From assembly GCF_000212855.1 (NCBI RefSeq), contig NZ_GL890993.1, forward strand, positions 2,193,189-2,257,188: 64,000 nt of DNA. Direction: 5' to 3'. Source of the stretch: Streptococcus sanguinis SK355 (GTDB lineage Bacteria; Bacillota; Bacilli; Lactobacillales; Streptococcaceae). Below, piece by piece: positions 43,582 to 52,329 of this stretch. Numbering within the stretch: the stretch's first letter is position 1; each line of letters begins with the position of its first letter. Under the pieces are notes generated by a model. It did not search any database. It was given only the letters and a program-made list of their open reading frames with translations, and had not been told where the DNA came from. The position numbers were made by a program, and so were the translations under genes.

Positions 43582-45582
43582 TTAGCGGGCGACAATCTTG
43601 CGGTAGCTACGTGAAGTAAGAAGAAAGACCAGAATATAGGTCAAGAGGAAGACTCCGCAAGTTGCAAGTGTCGTCTGAATCAAAAGAGGAAGATTGGTCA
43701 CACCCAGTAGGGCAACTATCAAGCGCAACATGTGAAAGACTGCTGCTACATGTAGAAAAGCAAAGATGAGAGGTAGGAAGAAAACAGTCAAGATTTGCTT
43801 GCGAATGGTACTTCTAGTCTGCTTTTCATCTAAGCCAACCTTTTGCAAAATGATAAAGCCATCGCGGTCTTCATATCCTTCAGAGATTTGCTTGTAGTAA
43901 ATCACGAGAACAGCTCCTAGAAGGAAGATAACTGATAGGAAGACACCGATGAAGAGCAAGGTTCCAGTAAGTTCTTGATAGCTCTTTTCTGCACTATAAC
44001 GGTCACTAGCCATTGCGAAGCTACCATCTTGAGCTTGTTCCTGATCCAAAGTGTCCCTCAACCCCAGCTGGACTTGCTCGACAAACTTTTTACTGTCCTT
44101 AGTCTCTGAAGCAACTCCAATGTAGTAGTAATGATCCACATCGAGATTAACCTCTTTGCTATCATTGACCACCATATAGAGGCCCTGCTCCATGGTCACA
44201 TCGTTTGGATTAGGAATTTCCCCATGAGTGAAATTCGATGATAAAAGCTGCTTAATCTTCCAGTCCTTGCCATTCACTCGGAGAGGCTTGTCCTTATTTA
44301 AGGAAATATTTTTTCCATAGACAAGAGTTTCATCGTCTGCCAAGTCTATCTTTTCCCCTGTCATTTTTTCATAATCCTGACGATTGATGATCGTAATCGT
44401 GCCTGCAGACTTGGTCAAGATACTTGTATCCGACTCCAGCTCGCTTTGCATTGGAACTGTCACATCATTACCAGCCAGTTTCATGATGAAGGCTGATTGG
44501 TAGAGATAGCTAGTATAGCTTGGCTTCTTCAGACCAGTTTCCTGAGCGACTTGCTGGACCTTGTCCAACAGAGCCTCCTTCTGATCAGTCAATTTCGGCA
44601 AGACGATGCTGACATTATAATCCTTTGGATGCAAGGTTGTAATATAATCCTGACCCCCAACATAGATATTGATTGTGCCAACCAGAGTCACTAATAGCAT
44701 GGTAGATAGAATGGAGATAGTTGCCAATCCTGCTGCATTTTTGCGCATCCGCGAGATGAGATTGGAAACAGAAATGAAATTCTGCGTTTTGTAGTAGTAG
44801 CCTTTGCGCTTTTTGAGAAATTGCAATAGTGTAATCGAGCCTGCATTAAAAAGCAGATAGGTTGCTAGGATAACCATGATCACAGCTATAAAGAAATTGC
44901 CAATAGCAGCGACAGGTTTGGTAACGGTCAAAGCCATATAATAAGCCACACCCATGAGCAGGAGCCCCAGCAAGGTTTGCAGAAAAAGGAAGCGTCCTTT
45001 CTTCTCGCCTGCTTTCTTTTCTTTCATTAGTTTAAGAGAGCTATAGCGTAGAAGTCGGGTAGAGTTGAGCAACAAAATCACCGCAAAAGCAATACCCAGA
45101 CTGATTAGAGTCATCCAGACGTTCTGCCATTGGAAGGTCGAGGCAAGAACTGCCGGCATTCCCATCAATTTCAAAAGGACTGCGTAGAGCATCTTATCTA
45201 AAGCTAGGCCAGACAAGATACCCAGACCAACTGTAAGTAGATAAAAGACACAGAGTTCAAAGAAGGTCATGACTAGCAGATGCTTTTTCTCCATGCCCAG
45301 TAGACTATAGACTCCCAACTCTCGGGAGCGGTTTTTCATGACGAAGCTATTAGCATAGGTGATAAGGATAAGGACGGCAATCTGAATGACATGGATACCA
45401 AACTGCAAGGTCATGCGAGCAGCTGCACCGCCATAAGAGGTCTCCATGTTGGGGCTATGAGCCAGTGAGATAAAACTATACAAAATCGCTGTTGCAAGTA
45501 CCGTCGCCAAAGCAAATGGATAATACAAACTGCGATTTTTAACCAGATTGGACAAAGCCAGTTTACTCGTTAGTTTGAACAT
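43582..45582 (-). CDS. BceB-type ABC permease, copy 2
   Basis: The 666-residue ten-helix permease has a large extracellular sensing domain (about 310-530). FtsX-like segments are KNRSRELGVYSLLG and YEDRDGFIILQKVGLDEKQT. The first and last 100 residues match copy 1 well, but the sensing domain is very different, so it should detect another peptide. The ATG at 45582 lies inside the end of the ATPase gene with AGGTGG upstream. A frame to 45597 would add five residues. The two-component system lies beyond traX and nrdI, so this copy is the closer partner of the kinase. Confidence 0.93.
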   Translation of the reverse strand: MFKLTSKLALSNLVKNRSLYYPFALATVLATAILYSFISLAHSPNMETSYGGAAARMTLQFGIHVIQIAVLILITYANSFVMKNRSRELGVYSLLGMEKKHLLVMTFFELCVFYLLTVGLGILSGLALDKMLYAVLLKLMGMPAVLASTFQWQNVWMTLISLGIAFAVILLLNSTRLLRYSSLKLMKEKKAGEKKGRFLFLQTLLGLLLMGVAYYMALTVTKPVAAIGNFFIAVIMVILATYLLFNAGSITLLQFLKKRKGYYYKTQNFISVSNLISRMRKNAAGLATISILSTMLLVTLVGTINIYVGGQDYITTLHPKDYNVSIVLPKLTDQKEALLDKVQQVAQETGLKKPSYTSYLYQSAFIMKLAGNDVTVPMQSELESDTSILTKSAGTITIINRQDYEKMTGEKIDLADDETLVYGKNISLNKDKPLRVNGKDWKIKQLLSSNFTHGEIPNPNDVTMEQGLYMVVNDSKEVNLDVDHYYYIGVASETKDSKKFVEQVQLGLRDTLDQEQAQDGSFAMASDRYSAEKSYQELTGTLLFIGVFLSVIFLLGAVLVIYYKQISEGYEDRDGFIILQKVGLDEKQTRSTIRKQILTVFFLPLIFAFLHVAAVFHMLRLIVALLGVTNLPLLIQTTLATCGVFLLTYILVFLLTSRSYRKIVAR

Positions 45583-46342
45583 AATCGCCCACCTCACTTG
45601 CCATAACTGTCAGAGTATCGGAAATCTCTTGGAACATCTGCCGCTCGGTCTTGTCGCCACGGAAGATTTGATTATAGAGAATCCCATCCTTGATAAAGAG
45701 CACCCGCTTGGCCCGGCTAGCCGCTGCCGTTGAGTGGGTCACCATGAGAATAGTTTGACCGCGGGCATTGATGTCGTCAAAGACATCCAGCAACGCCGCC
45801 GAAGACTTGGAATCCAAGGCTCCCGTCGGCTCGTCCGCCAGCAGAATCTCAGGATCTGTGATAATAGCCCGAGCCACTGCGACCCGCTGCTTCTGGCCAC
45901 CGGAAATCTCATATGGAAACTTCTCTTGCAGCTTGTTAATCCCCAGCTCATTGCAGGTTGTGACCAGCTTCTGCATCATCTCGGTAATGGGACGACGAGA
46001 GAGGACCAGAGGCAGGAGGATATTATCCTTGACCGACAAGGTGTCCAGCAGGTTGAAATCCTGAAAGACAAAGCCTAACTTCTCCCGGCGGAAGCTGGAA
46101 GCCTGACTGTTTTTGATGGTTGCTGTGTCAGTTCCGTTGAGAAAGACACGGCCCTCAGTCGGCTTGTCCAGCATGGCTAGGATGTTGAGCAGGGTGGATT
46201 TACCAGAGCCTGACTCCCCCATGATGGCGACATATTCGCCCTTTTCTACCGTAAAGTGAATGTCCTTCAGTGCCTCTACTTGACTACCCTGAAAGCGGGT
46301 TTTATAAATCTTTTTCACATGCTGTACGTCTAATAATGTCAT
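45563..46342 (-). CDS. BceA-type ABC ATPase, copy 2
   Basis: The 259-residue ATPase has the same Walker A (GESGSGKST), ISGGQKQR and ILLADEPTGALD as copy 1 and is identical to it over residues 1-251. The DNA differs at scattered silent positions. The end is longer by six residues because the stop used in copy 1 is absent, and the frame runs 20 bases into the permease gene. The regulated promoter at 46426-46502 lies 84 bases upstream. Confidence 0.95.
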   Translation of the reverse strand: MTLLDVQHVKKIYKTRFQGSQVEALKDIHFTVEKGEYVAIMGESGSGKSTLLNILAMLDKPTEGRVFLNGTDTATIKNSQASSFRREKLGFVFQDFNLLDTLSVKDNILLPLVLSRRPITEMMQKLVTTCNELGINKLQEKFPYEISGGQKQRVAVARAIITDPEILLADEPTGALDSKSSAALLDVFDDINARGQTILMVTHSTAAASRAKRVLFIKDGILYNQIFRGDKTERQMFQEISDTLTVMASEVGDYVQTNE

Positions 46343-46425
46343 CTTGTTTCCTTTCTGTTTAGCAGGCGCCTATCAAAGCCCTGCTTTTAGCAGCTTTTAT
46401 AAACTGCCTCTTAATTGATAAGTCT

Positions 46426-46502
46426 ATTTTATCTCAATACCAAGCGCCCTGCCATAACCTAAGCTTACATTTTAAAGTGCAATCTTACACTTTTGTAAGA
46501 TG
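46426..46502 (-). promoter_or_regulatory. Bce-type regulated promoter of bceAB copy 2 (copy 5 of 6)
   Basis: Read on the minus strand: TCTTACA-N4-TGTAAGA palindrome (about 46482-46501), a half-site AAATGTAAGC, GGTTATGG (TTATGG at 46452-46457), exactly 20 bases, and TAAAAT (46426-46431). With copy 1 it has the most complete inverted repeat. Confidence 0.75.
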
Positions 46503-46511
46503 AGATGAGCT

Positions 46512-47267
46512 TTATTTTACCCAAAAGGCAATCAAGGCAATTAGCCAAAGGTGGGCTGGATAGAATATATAGAAGAAATATTTGCTCCACTTGCTGCTGG
46601 ATCCTCGCTCACCATTGTAGAAGTGCAAGAGAGGAAGAACACTGATAAAGAGCCAGTCTGAATTATAGAGCAGCATTGATAGCGTGTCCTGCAGGGTTGG
46701 ATAAATTTGAATACTCATGGCAAAGAGAACTCCTGCCCAAACTACATAGGACAAGTTTCTGAAAAAGACTTGATTTCTAAAAAGATAGGTCAGGAGCATG
46801 AAAGGAAGCAGAGCCATGCCGCCTTCGCTAAAGAGAAGCCCCGCCAGCAAGACTAATACTCCTGCTGTCAGCCGCAAACCACGCTTCTGCTCCTTAGCAG
46901 CTCCGCCATTGTCAGAAAAGCCAAAGAAAAGACTCAGCATGAGAACCCCGCAGGCCAAGGTCAGGAAGATATTGTGAGTGAGGTAGATGCCCTTCTCCTG
47001 AAAGAGGAGCGTCAGGATACAGTTTCCTGTCTGCATCAGGGCCGCCCAAAAGAAGAGCCTCATATTGTAAGCTAGGCGGTTGCGAGTGTGGATAAAACCT
47101 TCCACTGCCATGAAGGCAAATGCTGCTCCGACACAGCGGGTTAGGGCATGCAAAACGCCATCCCAGCCCTCCGGCACCAGCCCCGGTATCTGGCTGATAT
47201 GGTCAAAAACCATAAGAAATGCCATGAAGAGCTTCAACTGAAAAGCATTCAAACCTTTTGATTTCAT
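46512..47267 (-). CDS. TraX family membrane protein
   Basis: The 251-residue protein has about eight membrane helices. The family start is LNAFQLKLFMAFLMVFDHISQIPG and the conserved end is FFYIFYPAHLWLIALIAF. TraX was named for pilin acetylation in F plasmids; chromosomal members are putative acyltransferases with unknown targets. Here it stands in no conjugation locus. It has its own Bce-type promoter (47298-47371), which points to a part in the envelope response, perhaps modification of a surface polymer. This is inference. Confidence 0.88.
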   Translation of the reverse strand: MKSKGLNAFQLKLFMAFLMVFDHISQIPGLVPEGWDGVLHALTRCVGAAFAFMAVEGFIHTRNRLAYNMRLFFWAALMQTGNCILTLLFQEKGIYLTHNIFLTLACGVLMLSLFFGFSDNGGAAKEQKRGLRLTAGVLVLLAGLLFSEGGMALLPFMLLTYLFRNQVFFRNLSYVVWAGVLFAMSIQIYPTLQDTLSMLLYNSDWLFISVLPLLHFYNGERGSSSKWSKYFFYIFYPAHLWLIALIAFWVK

Positions 47268-47297
47268 TTTTCTGTCTCCTTCTTATTTCTTGCCTCT

Positions 47298-47371
47298 ATG
47301 ATAATAAAAAAGAAAGGCCGGTACCATAACCTAACCTTTCATTTGCTAGTTTTATTCTTACAATTTTGTCA
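47298..47371 (-). promoter_or_regulatory. Bce-type regulated promoter of traX (copy 6 of 6)
   Basis: Read on the minus strand: GTGACAAAATTGTAAG, a half-site AAATGAAAGG, GGTTATGG (TTATGG at 47324-47329), exactly 20 bases, and TATCAT (47298-47303), 31 bases before the traX start. Confidence 0.72.
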
Positions 47372-47415
47372 CTTTTAAAAATCTTGCAAAGCATCTACCT
47401 AAAATAGCACAAAAC

Positions 47416-47796
47416 CTAGTGGCTTTTATGAAAACTTTCTTCCGTCTGCAACTGTTCTAGAAAGCCTTTGACTGCTTGTCGGTCTGCTTCCGTTCCAGAG
47501 CCCTCTATGTTACGAATATGGCGAAGACCATACTGCTCCACTATCTTATCCGTTGCCCCGCAAAAGGTTCGCGGATAACGCTTCTGATTGCCATTGATGA
47601 CAAAGCCTTTGATTAGATGTCTGTACTTTCTGATGAAGCGCTTGGTCGTCCACGGAATCTGCCCTGCTCCGCTATTTCTGCTGACTAAAATACAGGGTTC
47701 CTCCAGCTTTTTCCAGACTGACTGGCTAGGCATTTCCAGACTTTTAGCAAACTTTTTGCCCAAACCAGTCAGACTATCATAAAACACTACTAGCAA
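47416..47796 (-). CDS. NrdI-like flavodoxin, copy 2
   Basis: The 126-residue protein has FYDSLTGLGKKFAKSLE, LVSRNSGAGQIPWTTKRFIRKY and IKGFVINGNQKRYPRTFCGA, all as in NrdI flavodoxins. It is a paralogue of 38152-38499, with over half of positions alike by eye. It begins at a TTG seven bases after AGGAGG and only 11 bases after the histidine kinase stop, so it is the third gene of the two-component operon. That is an unusual place for a ribonucleotide-reductase helper, and no nrdEF is present. A redox role in the stress response is possible. Confidence 0.78.
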   Translation of the reverse strand: MLVVFYDSLTGLGKKFAKSLEMPSQSVWKKLEEPCILVSRNSGAGQIPWTTKRFIRKYRHLIKGFVINGNQKRYPRTFCGATDKIVEQYGLRHIRNIEGSGTEADRQAVKGFLEQLQTEESFHKSH

Positions 47797-47807
47797 CTTT
47801 CTTCCTC

Positions 47808-48788
47808 CTACTCAAAGACTAATTTCTTCTCAGGAAAGGCGATGGAAACCGTCGTTCCCTGACCAACTTGAGAGTCTATAGCAATCTTGTGTCCCAGCTG
47901 GTCAGCAATTTTCTTGGACAGATAAAGACCTAAGCCTGATGACTGCTGGGTCAGACGACCATTGTAGCCTGAGAAACCGCGCTCAAAAACCCGCAGCAAA
48001 TCAGCATTTTGAATGCCCAGACCCGTGTCCTTGATGTAGAGGCTGCCCTCTTGAAAATAAATCTCTATGCTGCCCTCTTTGGTGTATTTAAGACTATTGG
48101 ACAGGACCTGCTCCAAAATCACTAGAAACCACTTTTTATCAGTGACAATCGTGTGGTCTAGGTCATGAAGATTGAGGCTGAGTCCTTGCTGAATAAAGAA
48201 AAGAGCGTATTTCTTGACAACTTCCCTAACCAAATCAGCCAAATTTTCCTGCTTCAGAACTAGATCGTCATGGAAGCTTTCCAGACGGAGGTACTGGAGC
48301 ACCAGGTGAACGTAGGATTCGATCTTGAAGAGTTCCTGCTCCAACTGAGACTTGGCTTCCTTATCCTTCAAATCTCCAATCAAAAGTGAACTGGCAGCAA
48401 TAGGAGTCTTGACTTGATGAACCCAAAGAGTGTAGTAGTCCAGCAAATCATTGTATTTTTCCTGCTCAACCAAGAGCTGATTCTTCTGTTCGTACTCCAG
48501 CTCCTCCACCCTTTCCTGCAAGAGCTTTTCTAGAGGAGTCTGAGCCTGAGCAGCGACCTGCAGCTTCTGGCTGCGATAGCCCTTAAAGGCCGTCCAAGCA
48601 TCTGCTCCGATAAACAAGAAAGACAGAAAAGTCAGCAAGAGCGCGACATATTCCAGCAGACTACGGTAAGTATCAAAGACAAAGGCAAAGAGCAGAATAA
48701 AGCCTAGCAGCAGAATCAGCAGAGCTAGAAAAAATCGCCGTGAATAAAGGTAAGACTTAAAAAAGAAAAATTTATCCTGTGTGTCCAT
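47808..48788 (-). CDS. BceS-type intramembrane-sensing histidine kinase
   Basis: The 326-residue kinase has two close helices (about 16-36 and 40-60) with almost no external loop, the mark of intramembrane-sensing kinases that take their signal from a BceAB transporter. The H-box is LWVHQVKTPIAAS, and the N-box is VLEQVLSNSLKYT. The G boxes are IKDTGLGI and GLGLYLSK. Its start overlaps the response-regulator end by 17 bases. By family knowledge the permease at 43582 (and perhaps 23665) is its sensor. Confidence 0.93.
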   Translation of the reverse strand: MDTQDKFFFFKSYLYSRRFFLALLILLLGFILLFAFVFDTYRSLLEYVALLLTFLSFLFIGADAWTAFKGYRSQKLQVAAQAQTPLEKLLQERVEELEYEQKNQLLVEQEKYNDLLDYYTLWVHQVKTPIAASSLLIGDLKDKEAKSQLEQELFKIESYVHLVLQYLRLESFHDDLVLKQENLADLVREVVKKYALFFIQQGLSLNLHDLDHTIVTDKKWFLVILEQVLSNSLKYTKEGSIEIYFQEGSLYIKDTGLGIQNADLLRVFERGFSGYNGRLTQQSSGLGLYLSKKIADQLGHKIAIDSQVGQGTTVSIAFPEKKLVFE

Positions 48789-49458
48789 TGATGAGACCGT
48801 ATCCTATTCCTTTTTTGGTTTCGATGAAATTCTTCAGTCCGTGCTCCTCAAGCTTTTTACGCAGGCGAGCGACATTGACCGATAGGGTATTGTCATCTAT
48901 GAAAAAGTCGCTGTTCCAGAGTTCCTTCATCAAATCATCACGCGCCACAATACCATCCGAATGCTCGAAGAGGACCCGCAAAATCTGAAATTCGTTCTTG
49001 GTCAAGGTCACCACTTTCCCATCAAAAACCAGATCTGTCGACTTGAGATTGAGAATGACACCTTGGTGCTCCAAGAGACTCTGGTCGTTTCCAAACTCAT
49101 AGGAACGGCGCAGCAAGCCCTGAACCTTAGCCAGAAAGACATTATTGTCAAAAGGCTTGGTCACATAGTCATCTGCCCCCATATTGATAGCCATGACAAT
49201 GTCCATGGACTGATCGCGGGAAGACAAAAACATGATGGGCACTGTTGAAATCTTGCGGATTTCCTGGCACCAGTGATAACCATTAAATAAGGGCAGGCCG
49301 ATATCCATCAACACCAGATGCGGCTCTTCTCGGACAAAGATAGTCAGCACATCCATAAAGTCCTCGACTGCCACTACCTGAAAGCCCCATTGTTCTAGCA
49401 TTTTTTTTATCATTTGGCGGATGACTGGATCATCTTCTACTAGTAAAATCTTGTGCAT
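48772..49458 (-). CDS. BceR-type OmpR-family response regulator
   Basis: The 228-residue protein has a receiver domain (KILLVEDDPVI, phospho-Asp in LVLMDIGLP, Lys in DDYVTKPFDN). An OmpR winged helix follows (TLTKNEFQILRVLFEH, NTLSVNVARLRKKLEEHG). GGAGGGAAAG before the ATG at 49458 sets the start; a frame to 49521 would cross the promoter (TATAAT at about 49488-49493). It is the likely activator of the six matching promoters in this window. It has no such site of its own, so the two-component genes are probably expressed at a basal level. Confidence 0.93.
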   Translation of the reverse strand: MHKILLVEDDPVIRQMIKKMLEQWGFQVVAVEDFMDVLTIFVREEPHLVLMDIGLPLFNGYHWCQEIRKISTVPIMFLSSRDQSMDIVMAINMGADDYVTKPFDNNVFLAKVQGLLRRSYEFGNDQSLLEHQGVILNLKSTDLVFDGKVVTLTKNEFQILRVLFEHSDGIVARDDLMKELWNSDFFIDDNTLSVNVARLRKKLEEHGLKNFIETKKGIGYGLINGHTG

Positions 49459-49608
49459 CTTTCCCTCCCGATTTCTTGCTAGTAACATTATACCAAAAAA
49501 TACGATTGCTTGTTTTATCATCCTCAGTCTAAGGTAGGATTTTTCTGGAAAAGAGAAATTCTATCAGAAAAATATGCTATACTAACTAGTAGAAATTGGA
49601 GATGAAAC

Positions 49609-50823
49609 ATGAGCAATATTTTTACTTACCTTGAAGAAGTTCAGCATGATAGCATTTATGATAGACCATTTAATGAGTTGGACCTGCTAATTCTGACCGA
49701 GCTAACCTACTTGCCTTTTGACCAACTAGTGCACGAGGACATGTCCCACTACTGCGACTGCCGGCTGCTGGATTTGGCCGACCAAGTGCCGCGTGACCTC
49801 TCCATGATGGTCAGCAAAAACCGTCTGAAACTCTTAGATTTGGCCGCAGCCTCTACCCGCTTTAAAAATCTAAAACTGATGGGCTATGTCAATGACGTTG
49901 ACCAAGATATCCAGAAGCAATTCGCTGCCTTGATTTTCAAAATCAATCCTGATACCTATGTCCTGGTCTTTCGCGGTACGGACGACTCCATTGTCGGCTG
50001 GAAGGAAGACTTCCACATGACCTATATGGATCAAATCCCTGCTCAAAAAATGGCCGCCCGCTACCTGCAGAAAGCCTTAGAAAATCTGCCCGGTAGCTTT
50101 ATCCTAACCGGCCATTCCAAAGGAGGAAATCTAGCTTCTTATGCAGCCAGTCAGATGGAAGAATCGCTCCAAGACCGTATTGAAGCCATCTACAGCTATG
50201 ACTCTCCTGGTCTCAATCACTCTGTTATCAAAAGCGATGGCTATCAGGCCATGGTTGAAAGGATGAAACGCTACCTGCCTCAGAACTCCATCGTCGGCAT
50301 GATGCTGGAAACACCTAAGGAAGCTAGGATTGTCAAAAGCAGTGCCATCGGCGGCTTTGCCCAGCACGATACCTTTTCATGGAAAATCAAGGGAGACTCT
50401 TTCCTATTGCTGGATACACTAGATGCAGAGAGCCTGCAGATAGACAAAACGTTTAAAAATTGGGTGAGCACTGTTTCAGATGAAGAACTTAAAGACTTTT
50501 TCGACCTCTTTTTCGGACTGATTTTGGATGCTGGCATCCAGTCTGTCGACGAACTGTCCAATGTTGAAAACTTTAACAAAGTTCTCGATATCCTGAAAAA
50601 TGCTCAATCTCTAACAGACCAAGAACGTGACATGCTGCTGCGCTTGTCCAAGCTCTTGCTGGATATGCGTGTCCAAAGCTGGAAAGACTCCATTAGCTTT
50701 CCTAAGCCTACTACCATTGGCAAGGATATCCGAGAAAACCTATCACGCTGGAGTAAGCAGTTGCCTTTCGGCCTGTCTGAGACTGACAAAAAGGAAGACA
50801 CTGCCGCAGAGATTCAAGAGTAA
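49609..50823 (+). CDS. DUF2974 (Mbeg1-like) alpha/beta hydrolase
   Basis: This 404-residue soluble protein has a lipase-like core. YVLVFRGTDDSIVGWKEDF is the oxyanion strand, GHSKGGNLASYAA (about 168-180) carries the nucleophile elbow with its Ser, and SYDSPGLN the acid. The last 130 residues are helical. DUF2974 proteins are common in streptococci and their substrate is unknown. There is no signal peptide. The gene is divergent from the response regulator and has a GGAGATGAAAC ribosome site. A terminator follows at 50886-50916. Confidence 0.88.
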   Translation: MSNIFTYLEEVQHDSIYDRPFNELDLLILTELTYLPFDQLVHEDMSHYCDCRLLDLADQVPRDLSMMVSKNRLKLLDLAAASTRFKNLKLMGYVNDVDQDIQKQFAALIFKINPDTYVLVFRGTDDSIVGWKEDFHMTYMDQIPAQKMAARYLQKALENLPGSFILTGHSKGGNLASYAASQMEESLQDRIEAIYSYDSPGLNHSVIKSDGYQAMVERMKRYLPQNSIVGMMLETPKEARIVKSSAIGGFAQHDTFSWKIKGDSFLLLDTLDAESLQIDKTFKNWVSTVSDEELKDFFDLFFGLILDAGIQSVDELSNVENFNKVLDILKNAQSLTDQERDMLLRLSKLLLDMRVQSWKDSISFPKPTTIGKDIRENLSRWSKQLPFGLSETDKKEDTAAEIQE

Positions 50824-50885
50824 AATCACAAATCTCTTCTATAGTTTGGCTAACGGAAGATTTGACCTATCCATACCAAAAATAA

Positions 50886-50916
50886 AACAAGCGCTTATCT
50901 TGACAGCTTGTTTTTT
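50886..50916 (+). terminator. Rho-independent terminator
   Basis: AACAAGC pairs with GCTTGTT across about 13 bases, followed by TTTTTC, after the DUF2974 gene. Confidence 0.8.
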
Positions 50917-50981
50917 CTTTGTTAGAATGTAACAAACCCATTTACAACTAAATAGTGATAAAAATCAGAAAGGAATCCATC

Positions 50982-52178
50982 ATGAAATCTATCAAAGGAA
51001 TCGCCCTTATCGCTGTCAGCATAATCCTGACCATCTATGCTTGGGCTTCAGCTGGAATGACCAACTTTATTGTACCCGGTCTGGCCTTGACCACCCTTTC
51101 GCTGACCTTTTTACTTGCGACTCGGAACGCCCTATTGGAAAAATGGTTCCATGGCATCGAAAAGATGTATGCTTATCATAAGTTTACAGCTATCTTTTCC
51201 GTCGTCCTGCTTGCTCTACACAATGTCGCCATGGGTGGCAGTCTCTGGGGCTCTCATCTGGCAGCCCAGCTTGGGAACGTCGGCATCTATCTATTTGTCA
51301 GCATTGTTCTGGTGGCCTATCTTGGCAAGCACATCAAATATGAGGCTTGGCGCTGGATTCACCGCTTTGTTTATTTGGCCTATATCTTTGGTCTCTTCCA
51401 CGCCTATATGCTGATGGGCGATCGACTCCTAACACCGACCTTACTAGGTTTCGTAGTCGGATTCTACGCTATCATAGGTTTAGCTTCTGGCTTTTACATC
51501 ATCTTCCTCTATCAAAGTTTGGCCTTTCGCCATCTGGGAAAAATCATGCAGGTCAAACGCCTCAACCACGATACCGTGGAGTTGAAGATCCAACTCAGTC
51601 AAAAGCTAGACTACCAGTACGGTCAGTTTGCCTTCGTCAAGATTTTCCAAGAAGGATTTGAAAAAGCGCCGCATCCCTTCTCTATCTCTGGCGGCCATGA
51701 CAATATTGTCTATTTTACTATCAAGAACTCTGGTGATCACACTAAGAAACTTTATGACAAGATCCAAGAGGGAACCAAGGTCACCATTGACCGAGCTTAT
51801 GGTCACATGATTCTTGACCAAGGGCAGGAAAAACAAATCTGGATTGCTGGTGGGATTGGCATTACGCCCTTCATTTCCTATATCCGTGAAAATCCTAATC
51901 TGAATCGTCCAGTCAGCTTCTACAACGCTTATACTGGAACAGAAAATGCTGTTTACCTAGACCTTCTCAAAGACTACGCAGCTAAGAATCCGCAGTTTGA
52001 CCTTCATTTGGTCGATAGCAAGGTCTCCGGCTATTTGGACTTCAAAAATTATCCTCTGGACAACCAAACCACCGTCTTCATGTGCGGACCTGTCAAGATG
52101 ATGGATAAACTAGCCAACGAATTTAAAAAGACCAATCCTAAAGCAGATTTGGTCTATGAAGGTTTTAAGTTTAAATAA
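50982..52178 (+). CDS. Ferric-reductase-like membrane flavoprotein
   Basis: The 398-residue protein has a six-helix haem domain with His pairs (KFTAIFSVVLLALHNVA, and RWIHRFVYLAYIFGLFHAYM). A cytosolic FAD/NAD(P)H reductase part follows, with HPFSISGGHDN for FAD, GGIGITPF for the nucleotide, and MCGPVKMM. It moves electrons from NAD(P)H across the membrane, to ferric iron or oxygen. A frame upstream to 50955 exists, but AGAAAGGAATCCATC marks the ATG at 50982. No iron-uptake genes lie beside it. Confidence 0.9.
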   Translation: MKSIKGIALIAVSIILTIYAWASAGMTNFIVPGLALTTLSLTFLLATRNALLEKWFHGIEKMYAYHKFTAIFSVVLLALHNVAMGGSLWGSHLAAQLGNVGIYLFVSIVLVAYLGKHIKYEAWRWIHRFVYLAYIFGLFHAYMLMGDRLLTPTLLGFVVGFYAIIGLASGFYIIFLYQSLAFRHLGKIMQVKRLNHDTVELKIQLSQKLDYQYGQFAFVKIFQEGFEKAPHPFSISGGHDNIVYFTIKNSGDHTKKLYDKIQEGTKVTIDRAYGHMILDQGQEKQIWIAGGIGITPFISYIRENPNLNRPVSFYNAYTGTENAVYLDLLKDYAAKNPQFDLHLVDSKVSGYLDFKNYPLDNQTTVFMCGPVKMMDKLANEFKKTNPKADLVYEGFKFK

Positions 52179-52188
52179 AGAGTATAAA

Positions 52189-52225
52189 ATATCAGGAGCA
52201 GCAATAAGGCTGATCCTGATGTTTT
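52189..52225 (+). terminator. Terminator of the ferric-reductase-like gene
   Basis: ATCAGGAGCAGC pairs with GCTGATCCTGAT (one mismatch) across six bases, followed by GTTTTATT. Confidence 0.75.
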
Positions 52226-52329
52226 ATTATCTAGTAATGGATAGTGCTGAATCAAGATACAGATTGGGAGGTCTGCCTGATTCGTAAAAATCTTCTCCAA
52301 AGAATAAGTACTAATTTCAATCATCAATC

